Program-made: the position numbers and the translations under genes
Shown here: in pieces, positions 1 through 11,760 of the stretch
Position numbering within the stretch: the first letter of the stretch is position 1
Layout: each line of letters starts with the position of its first letter
The notes under the pieces: generated by a model
Told to the model about the DNA's origin: nothing
Databases searched by the model: none
Seen by the model: only the letters and a program-made list of their open reading frames with translations
Origin: Annona cherimola
Taxonomy: Eukaryota; Streptophyta; Magnoliopsida; Magnoliales; Annonaceae
Length of the DNA: 64,000 bases
Direction of reading: 5' to 3'
Assembly (NCBI GenBank): GCA_030490835.1
Contig: CM059971.1
Span: 4,627,059 to 4,691,058, forward strand

Positions 1-329
1 TGACATAAATTATTTATAATTTATTTTTAGAAAATTTTAATAATCAACGTACTTTCACAATTTTGATATTAACCTGTTGAATATTTCATTTGAAAGATTT
101 TTTTAATATTAAAAATAAAAACAATATTATAACTATAATATATAGCCAAGGAATGCATCCCCTTTTTTAACATCATCGGAGCAGCATGCCAGCAGAGCCG
201 GACAGAGCTTAAGGTGTCAGAGAGACGGGCCAACAAATAATCGTCGTGCAGTGGGGCTGTGTACCTTCTAGGATTAAATATTTTCACAACTCTCATGCGT
301 GGAAGAATTCTTTCATAACCCTTAACTAA
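1..329. other. No gene recognised
   Basis: AT-rich sequence leading into the first tandem unit. A minus-strand open frame (69-509) crosses into the repeat, but the same kind of frame recurs with altered ends in the other repeat units, so it is not supported as a gene. Confidence 0.5.
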
Positions 330-1097
330 TGGAGGGAAAAGAATTCTACCACAACCCTCACCTAATGGAGGAATCAATCTGTAAACTCTCACACAATGGA
401 GGACCAATCTGTAAAACCCTGTTTTTTTCAAGGGAAATTTCATCCACTTCCAGTGCGAAACCGTGACCACAGCAGCACCTAGCACGGCATCTTGCCACTG
501 GGGCACCAATCTGTTCAGCTGAATTGTTTGAGGGGCATTGACAGAAACGCGTCGTGCAGACTAAAAATAACAGTTGTGCGCCTCTCTATTATTTGTGGGG
601 CTTTAACAAAAACGCGTCATGCTGACTTTTCTCCGCCCTCTCTATTTTCAAAAGAATTGTAGCACGGAGTCAGTGGCGGCCAGAGTCATGTGTCGGAGCA
701 ATGAACAAGGAAATTTTAACCGTGAGAAAAGCTTTACCCACGGTGGCCCAATATAGGTGAAATACCCATGGCCTACAATAAGCTGCTAAATCAATCAAAA
801 AATTTTGTTAAATGACAACCAACACCTCAAAAAAAGAGCAGCAGAAATATGACAATTTATACAAATGAAATAAATTTGAGCGCACATATAAATGAAAAGA
901 AAATAAAAAATATCAAAACTAAAAAAAAATGAAAGTCGCTAGCATGCTGTGTGCATTGTATGCTTCAATGCTCCATAATCAAGATGTCATCACTTGAATC
1001 AAAAAAGAAACAAAGATGCCATCACATTGTATATAAGGAAAGTGTAAAAATTGGCAGATTCATGTAAATTTTGTCACTTTTTCCGCTCTCACTGGAG

Positions 1098-1590
1098 TGC
1101 GATCGCATGCATACTACACCTATTTTTTTAAAAAAATTTTGAAATTTTTTTTATGAAACTGTTAATCTAGGTGTATTTAACATATGTATTAATTTTTACC
1201 ATTTTTGGATTATTTTAGATTTTTTTAAATTTTTAAAAATTAACGGCATTTTTAATAATTTAAATTTGCTAAAAAGCACTGCACCTATTTTTTTAAATTT
1301 TTTTTGAAATTTTTTTTATGAAGCTGTTAATCTAGGTGTATTTAACATATGTTTCAATTTTTACCATTTTTGGATACTTTTAGATTTTTTAAAATTTTTA
1401 AAAATTAATAGCATTTTTAGTAATTTAAATTTGCTAAAAAGCCACTGATTTTTAAAAATCTAAAAAAAAATCTAAAAATCTCTAGAATTAGTAAACATTG
1501 ATATATATGTTAAATACACATATATTAACCTTTTTTGTAAAAAAAATTCGAATAAAATAAAATAAAATAGTTGTATGCATCAATGCACCA
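1098..1590. mobile_element. Foldback MITE in tandem unit 1
   Basis: The left arm runs from GCATACTACACCTATTTTTT through TGTTAATCTAGGTGTATTTAACATATG. The right arm carries the reverse complement (CATATATTAACC, then GTTGTATGCATCAATGCACC). The left arm is internally duplicated (about 1115-1275 and 1283-1441). No coding capacity. It belongs to a family with copies near 3120, 7975, 18017, 20915, 30100 and 33982. The superfamily is not assigned because no target duplication was identified. Confidence 0.7.
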
Positions 1591-2095
1591 GCCCCTCTTC
1601 CTGAACGCCGATTGGATAAAAAATGCAGAATGATAGATAATTTTTCTTTCCCGCCCATTCCAATGATTCATAGTGTAGTACACAAATATTCGCACAATTT
1701 ACAATTATTGTTTAGCTTGATTATCTGTCGGGCACTGACATTGACTGTAGTGGTCACAAAAGCAAAGTCACCTTGGATTTGTCCACTGGCTTCGGTGTAT
1801 TCACTGGAAAAGCTCCATAAAGTTGTGAATAGTGGGACAATTCACCAAGTTGTATATATTTCATATATCAAATTTACCATTTTCAAATTATTATATTTAT
1901 ATATTCACCAATTTTCAGAAATCAATAATTTTCACGCGTCCCCCTCTTCTCACATGGAAACGGATTAAAATTTTTTCTTGTTAAAAATTTATAATAAAAA
2001 TTTGTGTGGGGCTTTAACAAAAACACGTCATGCCGACTTTTCTCCCTCATCTCTGTTTTTGGAGTAATGAATGTGGAAATTTTAACCGTGAGAAA

Positions 2096-2367
2096 GGGGA
2101 CGTTGGGTAATATTGAGTGTGTATACTATGGTTTTCTCACGCGATTTGATTTTCCAAGGTTAATTATTACTTCATCAATCACACTAATTTTTTTACTTTT
2201 ACTCTTATATTCCAATCATTTTTCCTATCAACTATATACAACAAACTTATTTATTCTAACTATACTCCTATCATTTTCTATCGCTCACATATTTATTAAA
2301 ATACTCTCTTTTCTATTTCCCATCATTTTTACAATTCCAAAATTTTACACATTACCATACGTCCCCC
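2096..2367. mobile_element. Small inverted-repeat element in unit 1
   Basis: The ends are imperfect inverted repeats: GGGGACGTTGGGTAAT on the left against ATTACCATACGTCCCC on the right. It is about 270 bp, AT-rich and non-coding, so it fits a MITE. The same element sits at the matching place in unit 2. Confidence 0.6.
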
Positions 2368-3119
2368 AATAGAAGACAAGAATTCTTTCACAACCCTCAC
2401 CTGATAGAGGGACCCATCTGTAAACTCTAACAGAATGGAGGACTAATCTGTATAACCTTATTATTCCGGTGGGCTTCGAAACCGTGACCATAGCAGCACC
2501 TGGCACGGCATCGTGCCACTGGTGCACCAATCTGTTCAGCTGAATTATTCGTGGGGCATTGATAGAAACGCGTGGTGCAGACTGAAAGTAATAGTCGTAC
2601 TGTCTCTCTATTATTTCAGGGGCTTTAAGAAAAACGCGTCATGCCGACTTTTCCCCGCCCCCTCTATTTTCAAAAGAATTGTAGCACGGAGTTAGTGGCG
2701 GCCAGAGTCACGTGTCGGAGTAATGAACGAGGAAATTTTAACCGGGAGAAAAACTTTACCAACGGTGGCCCACCATAGGTGAAATACCAATAGCCTACAA
2801 TAAGCTGCTAAATCAATCAAAAAATTTTGTTAAATGACAACCAACACCTCAAAAAAAGAGCAGCAGAAATATGACAATTTATACAAATGAAATAAATTTG
2901 AGCGCACATATAAATGAAAAGAAAATAAAGAATATCAAAACTAAAAAAAATGAAAGTCGCTAGCATGCTGTGTGCATTGTATGCTTCGATGCTCCATAAT
3001 CAAGATGTCATCACTTGAATCAAAAAAGAAACAAAGATGCCATCACATTGTATAAAAGGAAAGTGTAAAAATTGGCAGATTCATGTAAATTTTGTCACTT
3101 TTTCCGCTCTCACCGGGAG

Positions 3120-3591
3120 TGTATTTTTTTTAAATTTTTTTTGAAATTTTTTTTATGAAGCTGTTAATCTAGGTGTATTTAACATATGTATCAATTTTTA
3201 CCAATTTTGGATACTTTTAAAATTTTTTAAATTTTTAAAAATTAATGGCATTTTTAATAATTTAAATTTGCAAAAAAACACTACACCTATTTTTTTAAAA
3301 AAATTTTGAAATTTTTTTATGAAGTTGTTAATCTAGGTGTATTTAACATATGTATCAATTTTTACTATTTTTGGATACTTTTATATTTTTTTTAAAATTT
3401 TTAAAATTAATGGCATTTTTAGTAATTTAAATTTGCTAAAAAGCCACTGATTTTTAAAAATCTAAAAAAAAAAATCTAAAAATCTCTAGAATTAGTAAAC
3501 ATTGATATATATGTTAAATACACATATATTAACCTTTTTATAAAAAAATTCGAATAAAATAAAATAAAATAGTTGTATGCATCAATGCACC
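3120..3591. mobile_element. Foldback MITE in tandem unit 2
   Basis: Counterpart of the 1098-1590 element in the second tandem unit. It ends in the same TTGTATGCATCAATGCACC but lacks the outermost left bases. The shared position supports duplication after insertion. Confidence 0.65.
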
Positions 3592-4144
3592 AGCCCCTCT
3601 TCCTGGACGCCGATTGGATAAAAAATGCAGAATGATAGATAATTTTTCTTTGCCGCCAACTCCAATGATTCATAGTGTAGTACACAAATATTCGCACAAT
3701 TTACAATTATTGTTTAGCTTGATTATCTGTCGGGCACTGACATTGACTGTAGTGGTCACAAAAGCAAAGTCACCTTGGATTTGTCCACTGGCTTCGGTGT
3801 ATTCACTGGAAAAGCTCCATAAAGTTGTGAATAGTGGGACAATTCACCAAGTTGTATATATTTTATATATCAAATTTACCATTTTCAAATTATTATATTT
3901 ATATATTCACCAATTTTCAGAAATCAATAATTTTCACGCGTCCCCCTCTTCTCACATGGAAAAGGATGAAAATTTTTTATTGTTAAAAATTTATAATAAA
4001 AATTTTTGTGGGGCTTTAACAAAAACACGTCATGCCGACTTTTCTCCGTCATCTCTGTTTTTACTTTTTAAGGTACTATCGCTAGCAGTGGTGGCTAGAG
4101 TCACGTGTTGGAGTAATGGATGTGGAAATTTTAACCTTGAGAAA

Positions 4145-4416
4145 GGGGACGTTGGGTAATATTTGAGTGTGTATATTATGGTTTTCTCATGGGATTTGAT
4201 TTTCAAAGTTCAATTATTACTTCATCAATCACACTATTTTTTTACTTTTATCCTTATATTCCAATTATTTTTCCTATCAACTATATACAACAAACTTATT
4301 TATTCTAACTATACTCCTATCATTTTCTATCGCTCATACATTTATTAAAATACTCTCTTTTCTATTTCCCATCATTTTTACAATTCCAAAATTTTACACA
4401 TTACCATACGTCCCCC
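4145..4416. mobile_element. Small inverted-repeat element in unit 2
   Basis: Second copy of the element at 2096-2367, with the same GGGGACGTTGGGTAAT and ATTACCATACGTCCCC ends and matching flanks. It was inherited through the 2.04-kb duplication. Confidence 0.6.
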
Positions 4417-4632
4417 AATAGAAGACAAGAATTCTTTCACAACCCTCACCTGATAGAGGGACCCATCTGTAAACTCTAACAGAATGGAGGACTAATCTGT
4501 ATAACCTTGTTATTCCGGTGGGCTTCGAAACCGTGACCATAGCAGCACCTGGCACGGCATCGTGCCACTGGTGCACCAATCTGTTCAGCTGAATTATTTG
4601 TGGGGCATTGATAGAAACGCGTCGTGCAGACT

Positions 4633-4924
4633 CAGGGTCTATTTGGCAATTTAGAAAAGTTGTCAAGTTAAAACTTTTCAATCTAAAACTTGTCACTTTT
4701 CATATTTATTATTTTTTAAATTATTTTTTATACATTTTTCTATACAACAACCCTACTTTTCAATCATTTCTACACAACTACCAATACAATTAACCTATTT
4801 ATTTTAAATTTATTCTCTTTACTCATCATCATTACTCCTACAACATCACATCATTTTTCACTAATTTGACAAGTTTTACATAAAAAACTTTTCATCAAAA
4901 ATTTTACAACTTTCCAAACATACG
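4633..4924. mobile_element. Tourist-like MITE inserted only in unit 3
   Basis: Comparing unit 3 with unit 2 shows a ~290-bp insertion between GTGCAGACT and GAAAGTAAC. The ends read AGGGTCTATTTGG and CCAAACATACGG. The interior has the shared family words CAAGTTAAAACTTTTCAATC and CATCATTACTCC. Related copies lie at 5457, 11182, 21254, 29760 (reverse) and 35219. Its absence from units 1 and 2 means it inserted after the tandem duplication. Confidence 0.7.
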
Positions 4925-5456
4925 GTGAAAGTAACAGTCGTACTGTCTCTCTATTATTTGTGGGGCTTTAACAAAAACGCGTCATGCCGACTTTTCTCCG
5001 CCCTCTGTATTTTCAAAAGAATTGTAGCACGGAGTCAGTGGCGGCCAGAGTCACGTGTCGGAGTAATGAACGAGGAAATTTTAACCGTGAGAAAAACTTT
5101 ACCCACGGTGGCCCACCATAGGTGAAATACCAATGGCCTACAATAAGCTGCTAAATCAATCAAAAAAATTTGTTAAATGACAAAAAAATTTGTTAAATGA
5201 CAACCAACACCTCAAAAAAAGAGCAGCAGAAATATGACAATTTATACAAGGCTGTGTAAAAAATAAAAAATGACATCCGGAGGATATCACATCGTATAAA
5301 AAATATACTAAAAGGATTAAAAAAATTTATGCAGAGTTTCTAAAATCTTACTTAGCACTTTTTAAAAATGGGTTTTCTCTCGCCGTTAGATTTTCCTCAT
5401 TTATTACTCATACACATCTCAGTTGCCTTCACTGTTTTTTTGGACTTTTCCCTTTA

Positions 5457-5734
5457 GGGTATGTTTGGCAATGAGTATAATATCAAGTTAAAATTTTTCA
5501 ATCTAAAAGTTTTTACTATCTATAATTATCCTATTTTTTAATTATTTTTTCACATTTTCCTATACAATTATCTTACTTTTTAATCATTTTTGCACAACTA
5601 TCTATATAACTAACCTATCTAGTTTTACTTTATTCTCTTTACTCCTCATGATTACCTCTATCATACCATATTATTTGACAACTTTTATTTTCTAATATTT
5701 TTATCAAAAGTTTTATATATATTCCCAAACACAA
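5457..5734. mobile_element. Tourist-like MITE
   Basis: The left end reads GGGTATGTTTGGC and the right end CCCAAACACAAC. The interior matches the family (TCAAGTTAAAATTTTTCAATC, then TTACTCCTCATGATTACC). No coding capacity. It lies next to the 3' end of the degraded LINE. Confidence 0.65.
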
Positions 5735-5949
5735 CTTGAAGATGCAGAGGTGAGCCAAAAATTTAGTATTAAAATATGGGAATTCAAAGCAGCTCTTTTT
5801 CAGTGCAGCACATAAGCATCTAAAAATTTTTTGGGATCAAGGATCCACTCTCAATCTTCAACAGCATTGCTGAAAACTAGAAGTGAAACTGTATTAAAAA
5901 AAATATCAATGTCTGCATTCATGGCAGTTATAACGCATTGATGGAATTG

Positions 5950-7965
5950 ACTCTAAGTATACATCCCAAAATGTTGTTGTAAAGCTAAGTTGACTGTGTT
6001 ATATGCGGCATAGTTGTTTATCTGTGAAATAGTGAGAAATTACAAAAACCAAAATTTCTAGATAGATTTTTAATTCTATCTATTAGAAGTTGAATAGTGG
6101 AGAAAGTAGCACCATCATCTGTGAGCACATTATATAGGAGAAGATAGTCAGTCTCACGTATGGCCTCGTTATGATTCAGTTCTTTTAGCTATTCCAAATT
6201 GAACAACATTGCATTGGTTTCCAACGATAGTGGGTACGTCACACCTCTCCAAGTCCAACATTTGAAAGCCAAAAGCTTCCCATTCGAGTCTCATAAGACA
6301 GCATCTAATTTACACTGGTTATCCTTGCTACTGAAACTTGCATCCACAATAAGCTTGATTTTACCTGTAGCAAGTGGTCTCCATCTTACTTGATTTATTT
6401 GGGCGTCCAGACTTTTCTGCATCAGAGGCTGAGAAGATATGCATTGATGAATGAACCTTTTCCTCCAATCTTCAATTTTAGAAATTGGAAAAGGGTTTCC
6501 ACCTATTCTCTCAGCATTTCTGAACAGCCATATTCTCCAACAAGACGCCAAAAAAAAATCGAACATATCTTTTAAATTTGGTTTTATGAACTCATGTAGC
6601 GGTCTAATAGATGAGAAGATTTGTAAAATTGCTCGGAGTAAGTTTCCTTACTAGCTGGTGATCCAATGCTTCTTTAGTTCTTGGACACAACCATAACAAA
6701 TGGAAGAGGTCCTCGGCTTCAGTCTGGCAGATGTCACATATAGTTAGTAGTTGGATCCCTCTTCTAATCAAATTAGACTTCATGGGCAGTAAGCCATTGA
6801 TCATTCTCCATCCAAAGATTAAAACCTTTGGGGGAATTTTCATTCTCCATAGAAGCCTGACAACCTTTTGTTGTTCGTGATTGTGTTGTAAACTTGTAAT
6901 CGAGCACACTGTTCCTATACTTCCCCATCCTGGATAAAATGATATGCGGATTTAACTGTAAACCTACTATTTTCTTCAGCATTCCAAAATAAAATATCAT
7001 CTACCTCCGGATTTGATAAAGGGATCCGACGAATGATTTTTAAGCCATAATCTCCCACAACCATCTTTATTTTATTCTCAATCCACTCTCCTTTCTCCTT
7101 ATCAATAAACTTTGCGACTTTTACTTCTTCTAAAATTTCTAATGGGAGTGGGCTGACGTGAATCAGATCAAGATTTGTCCATTTGTCTTTACAGAGACTG
7201 ACTTGGAGCCCATTCCCAATGCGCCACCTACATCCCTGTTTTATTGCGTCTCTAGACTTCATAATACTTTGCCAAACATGGGATGAATTGGGTTGTAGCC
7301 AACTACTCTAAAAGTTGCTGTTAAAGTATCTAGCTTTGAGCACATCATGGCATAAAGTATCCTGATGGGTTGCTAGTCTCCAAGCTTGCTTGGCTAAAAG
7401 CGCCATGTTAAAAATTTTGAAGTCTCTAAAGCCCATTTCTCCACTTAGTTTAGACTTGCACATATTACTCAATGAAACCCAACTTATCTTTCTTCTCCCT
7501 TCCTTTACACACCACCAGAATTTGCTTATAATTGCATTGAAATCTTCACATAATTTCTTTGGTAGGAGAAACAAACTCATGGCATAATTTGGGATTGCTT
7601 GTGCCACAACTTTGATTAAGATCTCCTTTCCTCCACATGAAAGCAATTTGTGTTGCCACCCCTGAACCTTCTTCTAAATTCTTTCCTTTATACTTTGGAA
7701 TACTTACACTTTTGTCCTCCCAAGGCAGTCCGGTAAACCAAGACAGATTTGAATTTTCCTCCCTTGAGCCCCAAACTGTCTCTCAACTTCTGCCTTAGTG
7801 TAGTCCTTTGTGTTTTTACTGTAAAAGGCTATTTTTTCCATGTTTACTTGTTGATCCGTACCTGCCCCATAAATTTGCAAACTAGACTTTAAATGCTCGA
7901 TCTCTTCTGTTGTGACTTTGGTAAACAAAAGTGCATCATTTGCAAGAATAGGTGTGTTATACTGG
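5950..7965 (-). mobile_element. Degraded L1-type LINE, 3' part (RT C-terminus, zf-RVT, RNase H)
   Basis: Minus-strand frames, read from right to left, follow the order of a plant L1 ORF2. First is the end of reverse transcriptase, with ILANDALLF where the active-site FADD motif is expected (near 7930) and then LGLP (near 7740). Next is a thumb/connector region with [14 protein letters not shown] and GFRDF (7308-7646), then a CRWRIGNG segment (6915-7262). A zinc-binding region with CDIC and FHLLWLC follows (6604-6909), and last an RNase H-like region with KLIVDASF (about 6300-6570). RNase H-like sequence continues in another frame to about 5960. Frameshifts and stops separate every block. The asparagine in the ADD motif and the missing upstream RT and endonuclease make this a dead, truncated copy. 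Its 5' side abuts a foldback element at 7975. Confidence 0.85.
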
Positions 7966-7974
7966 GGTGTTAAT

Positions 7975-8165
7975 TAGGTGCACTCGAGAGCATTGAGCCT
8001 CAATGCTCTCGAGCGCATACATCTATTTTTTCCAAAATTTTTTTTACACAAATGTTCATCTAATTGTATTTTACATGTATATTAATTTTTATCATTTTTG
8101 AAGAATTTTAGATATTTATTTTGAATTTTTAAAAATCAGTGGTATTTTGAAATATTTAAGTGCAG
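7975..8165. mobile_element. Foldback MITE fragment with a palindromic end
   Basis: The sequence after the hairpin (GCATACATCTATTTTTT, then TGTATTTTACATGTATATTAA and AAAAATCAGTGGTATTTT) matches one arm of the foldback family. Only one arm is visible, so the copy is truncated. The outer end is a perfect hairpin at 7983-8013, with 15-bp arms CTCGAGAGCATTGAG and a one-base loop. Confidence 0.6.
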
Positions 8166-8936
8166 CTTCACTGTACCACAATTACGGTGCAGTTATTTCA
8201 TAATGGACCTCACATGATCATAAAATTATAATTTACTTAACCCATTATATCTCAAATTATGTATTTTATTGTCATACCAGTTTTCATCTCAATTGGATAT
8301 GTGTATGAATTCTGTTTGAAAATGTTATAAATTCAACGTAATAAAATAATTTGATGTAAAAAACAACTTTAAATAGTATTGACCGAAGATAGGATATATA
8401 TAGCGAGGGGACTATTGTCCAAATGGTAACTAGGAGAGGCTGATATTCATGGTTATGAATCCTCTCCAGGGATGAGAATTGTTGCCAATTAATCCATTGT
8501 GGTGGTGATTTTATAATTTCCTTTGAAACGAGAGTTCTATAGAATTTTCTCTAGTATAGAAGTATATTTAGGAAATTTTCCTCATAGGTGTGAGGGGCGT
8601 AAATATGCTATATTGTAATACTAGGATGTCATAATATATAATTATCAAAAAGTAGCAAAAAAAAACCAATTTTAAAAAATAGGAATATGAAGTGTAACGT
8701 GGATGTAGGAATTTAACTTGAGGATATGGGGCCATTTTTTGAGATTGAAATGGAAAGATTATGGGTGCCCGATGTGAAGCAGTGGAGGGCTTTATGCACC
8801 ATATTTTGTACTTGTATCTTTTTGCCATAGTGGCAAAATACTTAAGTATGTTTCGTAGTATTGAAATTTCATAGATATAATTTTTTTATTTCTATTTATA
8901 TAATGTGATAAATTGATATTACAACGGGGCATATTA
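8166..8936. other. No gene; MITE-like fragment and a weak tRNA-like hairpin
   Basis: 8166-8400 shares words such as CCTCACATGATCATAAAATT and AACGTAATAAAATAATTTGAT with the AT-rich repeat cluster at 31.9-33.7 kb. At about 8440-8478 GGAGAGG, ATTCAT, ATGAAT and CCTCTCC form an imperfect hairpin, preceded by GTCCAAATGGTAAC. This could be a worn tRNA-derived SINE head, with low certainty. The remainder is AT-rich with no recognisable coding. Confidence 0.4.
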
Positions 8937-9000
8937 TGTACCAGCCATCCATTTTTAAGAAACGGATGAGATTTATGGGTCATGCAGGAGAGTCATTTTT

Positions 9001-10030
9001 TTTACAAAATTCATTTTGCAATTACTTTGATTTTTCAAATACAAACACAACATTTATATTGTCTTTTATGCACAACAAACTCTAATTAATAAAAATTTAA
9101 ACATCTTTATACATGTGCATACATATGTCAATTCTAAATCATGTATTAACGCTGAGGGCATTGTCATCTGCTTGTGCTCGTGCGCAGCTGTGCTACACAT
9201 CATGAGCTAATTCATCTTTTTTAGTAGTTCTGAGGTCACTACCCAGGTACTACCATACTGCTTTATTCCTTAGTGACAAATTCAAAATGTAATTATGCAT
9301 CATGTTCATGCACTGTGATTCATGCACTATTTAAATTCACTACTTAACGTGATTTTAAAATAATAATGCTCATATTTGAATAAACCAACTTGAAAGAAAA
9401 TTTCAATTTAAATACATAATCACATTTCAAAGCAAATCATAATATTCACAAAATATTTTTAAAGTCATATTTTGGTAAAAGTTTACTTATCCTTAATTGG
9501 ACTTTAAAACTCATCTTTTCCAATTTCTTGTAGTAGCCTCAAGTCTCTTTCCATAATTTTCTTCACAATATGTTCATTATTTTACTCTGATTTTCATAAA
9601 TATTATTTATGACTTTCCAAAATTTCTCATAATTTTAATCGGTCGAAATTCTATTGTCTTCTATTTATTCTTATACTATTCCACTTTTAAATTATTTTAT
9701 TTCTTTTTTATCTAAGAAAAACAAATTTGGACTCCTTTATATTTTTAAATACTTGATTTAATTTTTCAAAATTTTTTTTTTTTTCACCGGCCAGCCGCCG
9801 ATGAGCTGTTTCCGATGAGCTAAACCTATGCTGGGCCGACATAGGTGGGTTGGATCCTATGCTTGGAAGTTGGGCTAGCTTGCTTATGTGGGCTAAGCTT
9901 TGTTTTTGTAGTTTTAGGCTTTGTTTTTATGGGCTTAGACTTCAGCTTGAGCTTCTTGGTTCACTGGGCTCATCCAGATGGGCTTAGCCCACTAGTTTCA
10001 AAAGCTTTTGTTATTTCTTTATTTATTTCA
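9001..10030 (-). mobile_element. LTR-like interspersed repeat, copy 1
   Basis: This stretch is homologous in reverse to 42500-43640. Shared landmarks include ACCCAGGTACTACC, GCATCATG, the GTGCTACAC region, CTTGTAGTAGCCTCAA and the GGGCTTAGCCCACTAG region. The plus-strand open frame at 9845-10069 lies in a GGGCTTA-rich part of the repeat and is not a gene. The other copy ends in GGGTGGGGAGTTACA, which suggests the 3' end of a Ty3/gypsy-type LTR. That end is missing here. Confidence 0.5.
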
Positions 10031-10912
10031 ATGGTCTGTATTCACAATAGCTTATATCTTTTAATATAAGTGTCTATTTCATCTGAAATTTGAAGGGTAA
10101 GCTTAGAAAATTATGTTATAAAATCTGCTTAGAAAATTATATTATATAATCTGAACGGTCAATTTGTCAAAATAACATCTCTATCATCAAATTTGACAGA
10201 AAGGGTTTAATAAAGGGTTGAAATTAAATATCACTTCCAATAGCTATATAAACTAATTTTTAACAAAATTAATTCATCATATATACTGTAAAATATCTCA
10301 AGTAATATTTCTAACGGGTCAGATTATTATTTTTGCATATGTATTTTCTTATAGTTTTTTTTATTTTTTATCCTTAAAATACACATTGACAACTCTAAAT
10401 TTTCATAAAAATTACTATATATAAAAATCCTTTAGTCTGATCAAGTTGAAATTTTGCAGACAAGCTAAACATATAATTATCTTATTATTGTATGGTCAAA
10501 ATTCTCTGGTTATGCTCAAAAGTATGTTTATTTTATCATATAACATTTTTTACCCGTTATTTGCTACTTCTCATTGAAATAAGTAAAATTTCAACATAAA
10601 GTATTTTAATAACACTCCTATGACTAATTACCCGTGCGAGCAATATTATGAATGGATTAGATTTGAGAATAACTTGCGTATAATATAAAATGAACGAGAT
10701 TAATAGACAAATTATTTTACGCAACTTACCTACAAAAACTCTTTCTTCTTCCTTTGTCTTTGTTGTTGTCTCCCGCACGACCTCTCTTGTTTTAAATAAT
10801 GTCAAACCCACCTCATGTATCGCCTATTTTATACTAATGGCTTGCTAAATGGCTAAGATTAATGTCATTAATCTCCACTGTTTTCTTTTTTTTTTATATA
10901 CATTTTAAAAAA
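10031..10912. other. No gene recognised
   Basis: AT-rich intergenic sequence inside the inverted-repeat-bounded segment. A minus-strand open frame at 10557-10811 shows no recognisable domain and no conserved copy elsewhere in the window. Confidence 0.4.
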
Positions 10913-10984
10913 AGTGGCTCTCCTGCATGACCCATAAATCCTATCCGTTTCTTAACAATGGATGGCTGTTACATACTATTAACC

Positions 10985-11170
10985 CTCATTCATGGAAGAA
11001 AATTTCTATAATATTGCCACTTCTTGGGAGGAAATCTCAAAACCCCACATTCAGGGGGAAGTTTTAAAACCACCCATTTTAGAGGACTTTTCTGTAAAAA
11101 TCTTTTTTCAACTAAAGAGGGAAATAGGATTTGAGTGGCACCTGTGCCAGTTGCAGGTGGTATATCATAG
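10985..11170. repeat. Block related to the start of the 2.04-kb tandem unit
   Basis: It contains GGAGGAAATCTCAAAACCCC and related short iterations similar in style to the AATGGAGGA iterations at 280-430 and 2390-2460. The minus-strand translation (IPPATGTGATQILFPSLVEK) loosely resembles that of 240-430. It looks like a diverged fragment of the same repeat family. Confidence 0.35.
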
Positions 11171-11181
11171 ATATATTTCAA

Positions 11182-11462
11182 GGTTGTGTTTATTAACAAG
11201 TAAAAGTTGTTAAGTTAAAACTTTTCAATATGAAACTTTTCACTTTCCATAACTATCTTATTTTTAATCATTTCTTCACATTTTTCTATATAATTACTAT
11301 ACTTTTCAATCATTTCTGCACAACTACCAACACAACTAATTTATCTATCTTAACTTTATCTTATTTATTTCTCATCATTACCATTATCATATCATATCAT
11401 TTGACAACTTCTAATTTTTACAACTTTTTATCTAAAGTTTTATCCATTCCCAAAACACACCC
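11182..11462. mobile_element. Tourist-like MITE
   Basis: The ends are GGTTGTGTTTATT and CAAAACACACCC. The interior carries GTTAAGTTAAAACTTTTCAAT and CTCATCATTACCATTATCA like its relatives. No coding capacity; the short plus-strand open frame inside it is an AT-rich artefact. Confidence 0.65.
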
Positions 11463-11464
11463 AA

Positions 11465-11760
11465 AATGAAGGCAAAAACTTATGGGAATATTTGGGACTA
11501 ATCGTTATACAAAATATGTATAACTTCTATGTAATAAAAGTATAAAATCAACATATTAGAATTACAAACTAATTCTACATTTATTATTCAATGTCTAAAA
11601 TATTTTTTTGACTTAAGTGAATGATTTTATGAATTATTATGATGTTTCAATGAATCTATAATTTGATTAAATGTTTCCATAATTTAGGTATAATCATATA
11701 TTCGTAAATAGTATAGCTTACCCAAATAAGGGAGTTGAAACAACTTTCGGTGTTATGATA
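11465..11760. other. No gene recognised
   Basis: AT-rich sequence between a Tourist-like MITE and the target duplication of Mutator-like element A. Nothing in it is recognisable. Confidence 0.4.

Larger units (their letters stand above)
330..5248. repeat. Tandem array of a ~2.04-kb unit, about 2.5 copies
   Basis: The block with the words ACAACCCTCACCT and AATGGAGGA recurs near 343, 2389 and 4431, giving a period of 2.04 kb. Unit 1 is about 330-2376, unit 2 about 2377-4418, and unit 3 (4419-5248) stops after the first ~0.75 kb. Full units contain a foldback MITE and a second small inverted-repeat element at matching places, so those insertions came before the duplication. A ~32-bp motif (GTGGGGC, then AAACGCGTC, then TGCNGAC) occurs about eight times, near 533, 597, 2008, 2551, 2620, 4010, 4593 and 4961. 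Next to several copies lies a GC-rich stretch containing the palindrome CACGTG (2708, 4103, 5050). The arrangement resembles a tandem LTR-internal-LTR-internal-LTR form of a non-autonomous retroelement, but no primer-binding site or clear LTR ends were found. Confidence 0.85.
8937..10976. repeat. 2-kb segment bounded by ~65-bp inverted repeats
   Basis: The sequence at about 8937-9000 (CAGCCATCCATTTTTAAGAA, then GGTCATGCAGGAGAG) returns as its reverse complement at about 10913-10976 (CTCTCCTGCATGACCC, then CCATTGTTAAGAAACGG read in reverse). The interior holds an LTR-like repeat and AT-rich sequence. I could not find a matching target duplication, so whether this is one transposon or two inverted small elements is open. 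Confidence 0.6.

Noticed and set aside
1612..4159. Plus-strand open frames of 118 and 181 codons in the tandem units
   Set aside because: The two copies differ in length because of disabling differences, show no recognisable domain and cross repeat boundaries. Their similarity reflects the DNA duplication.
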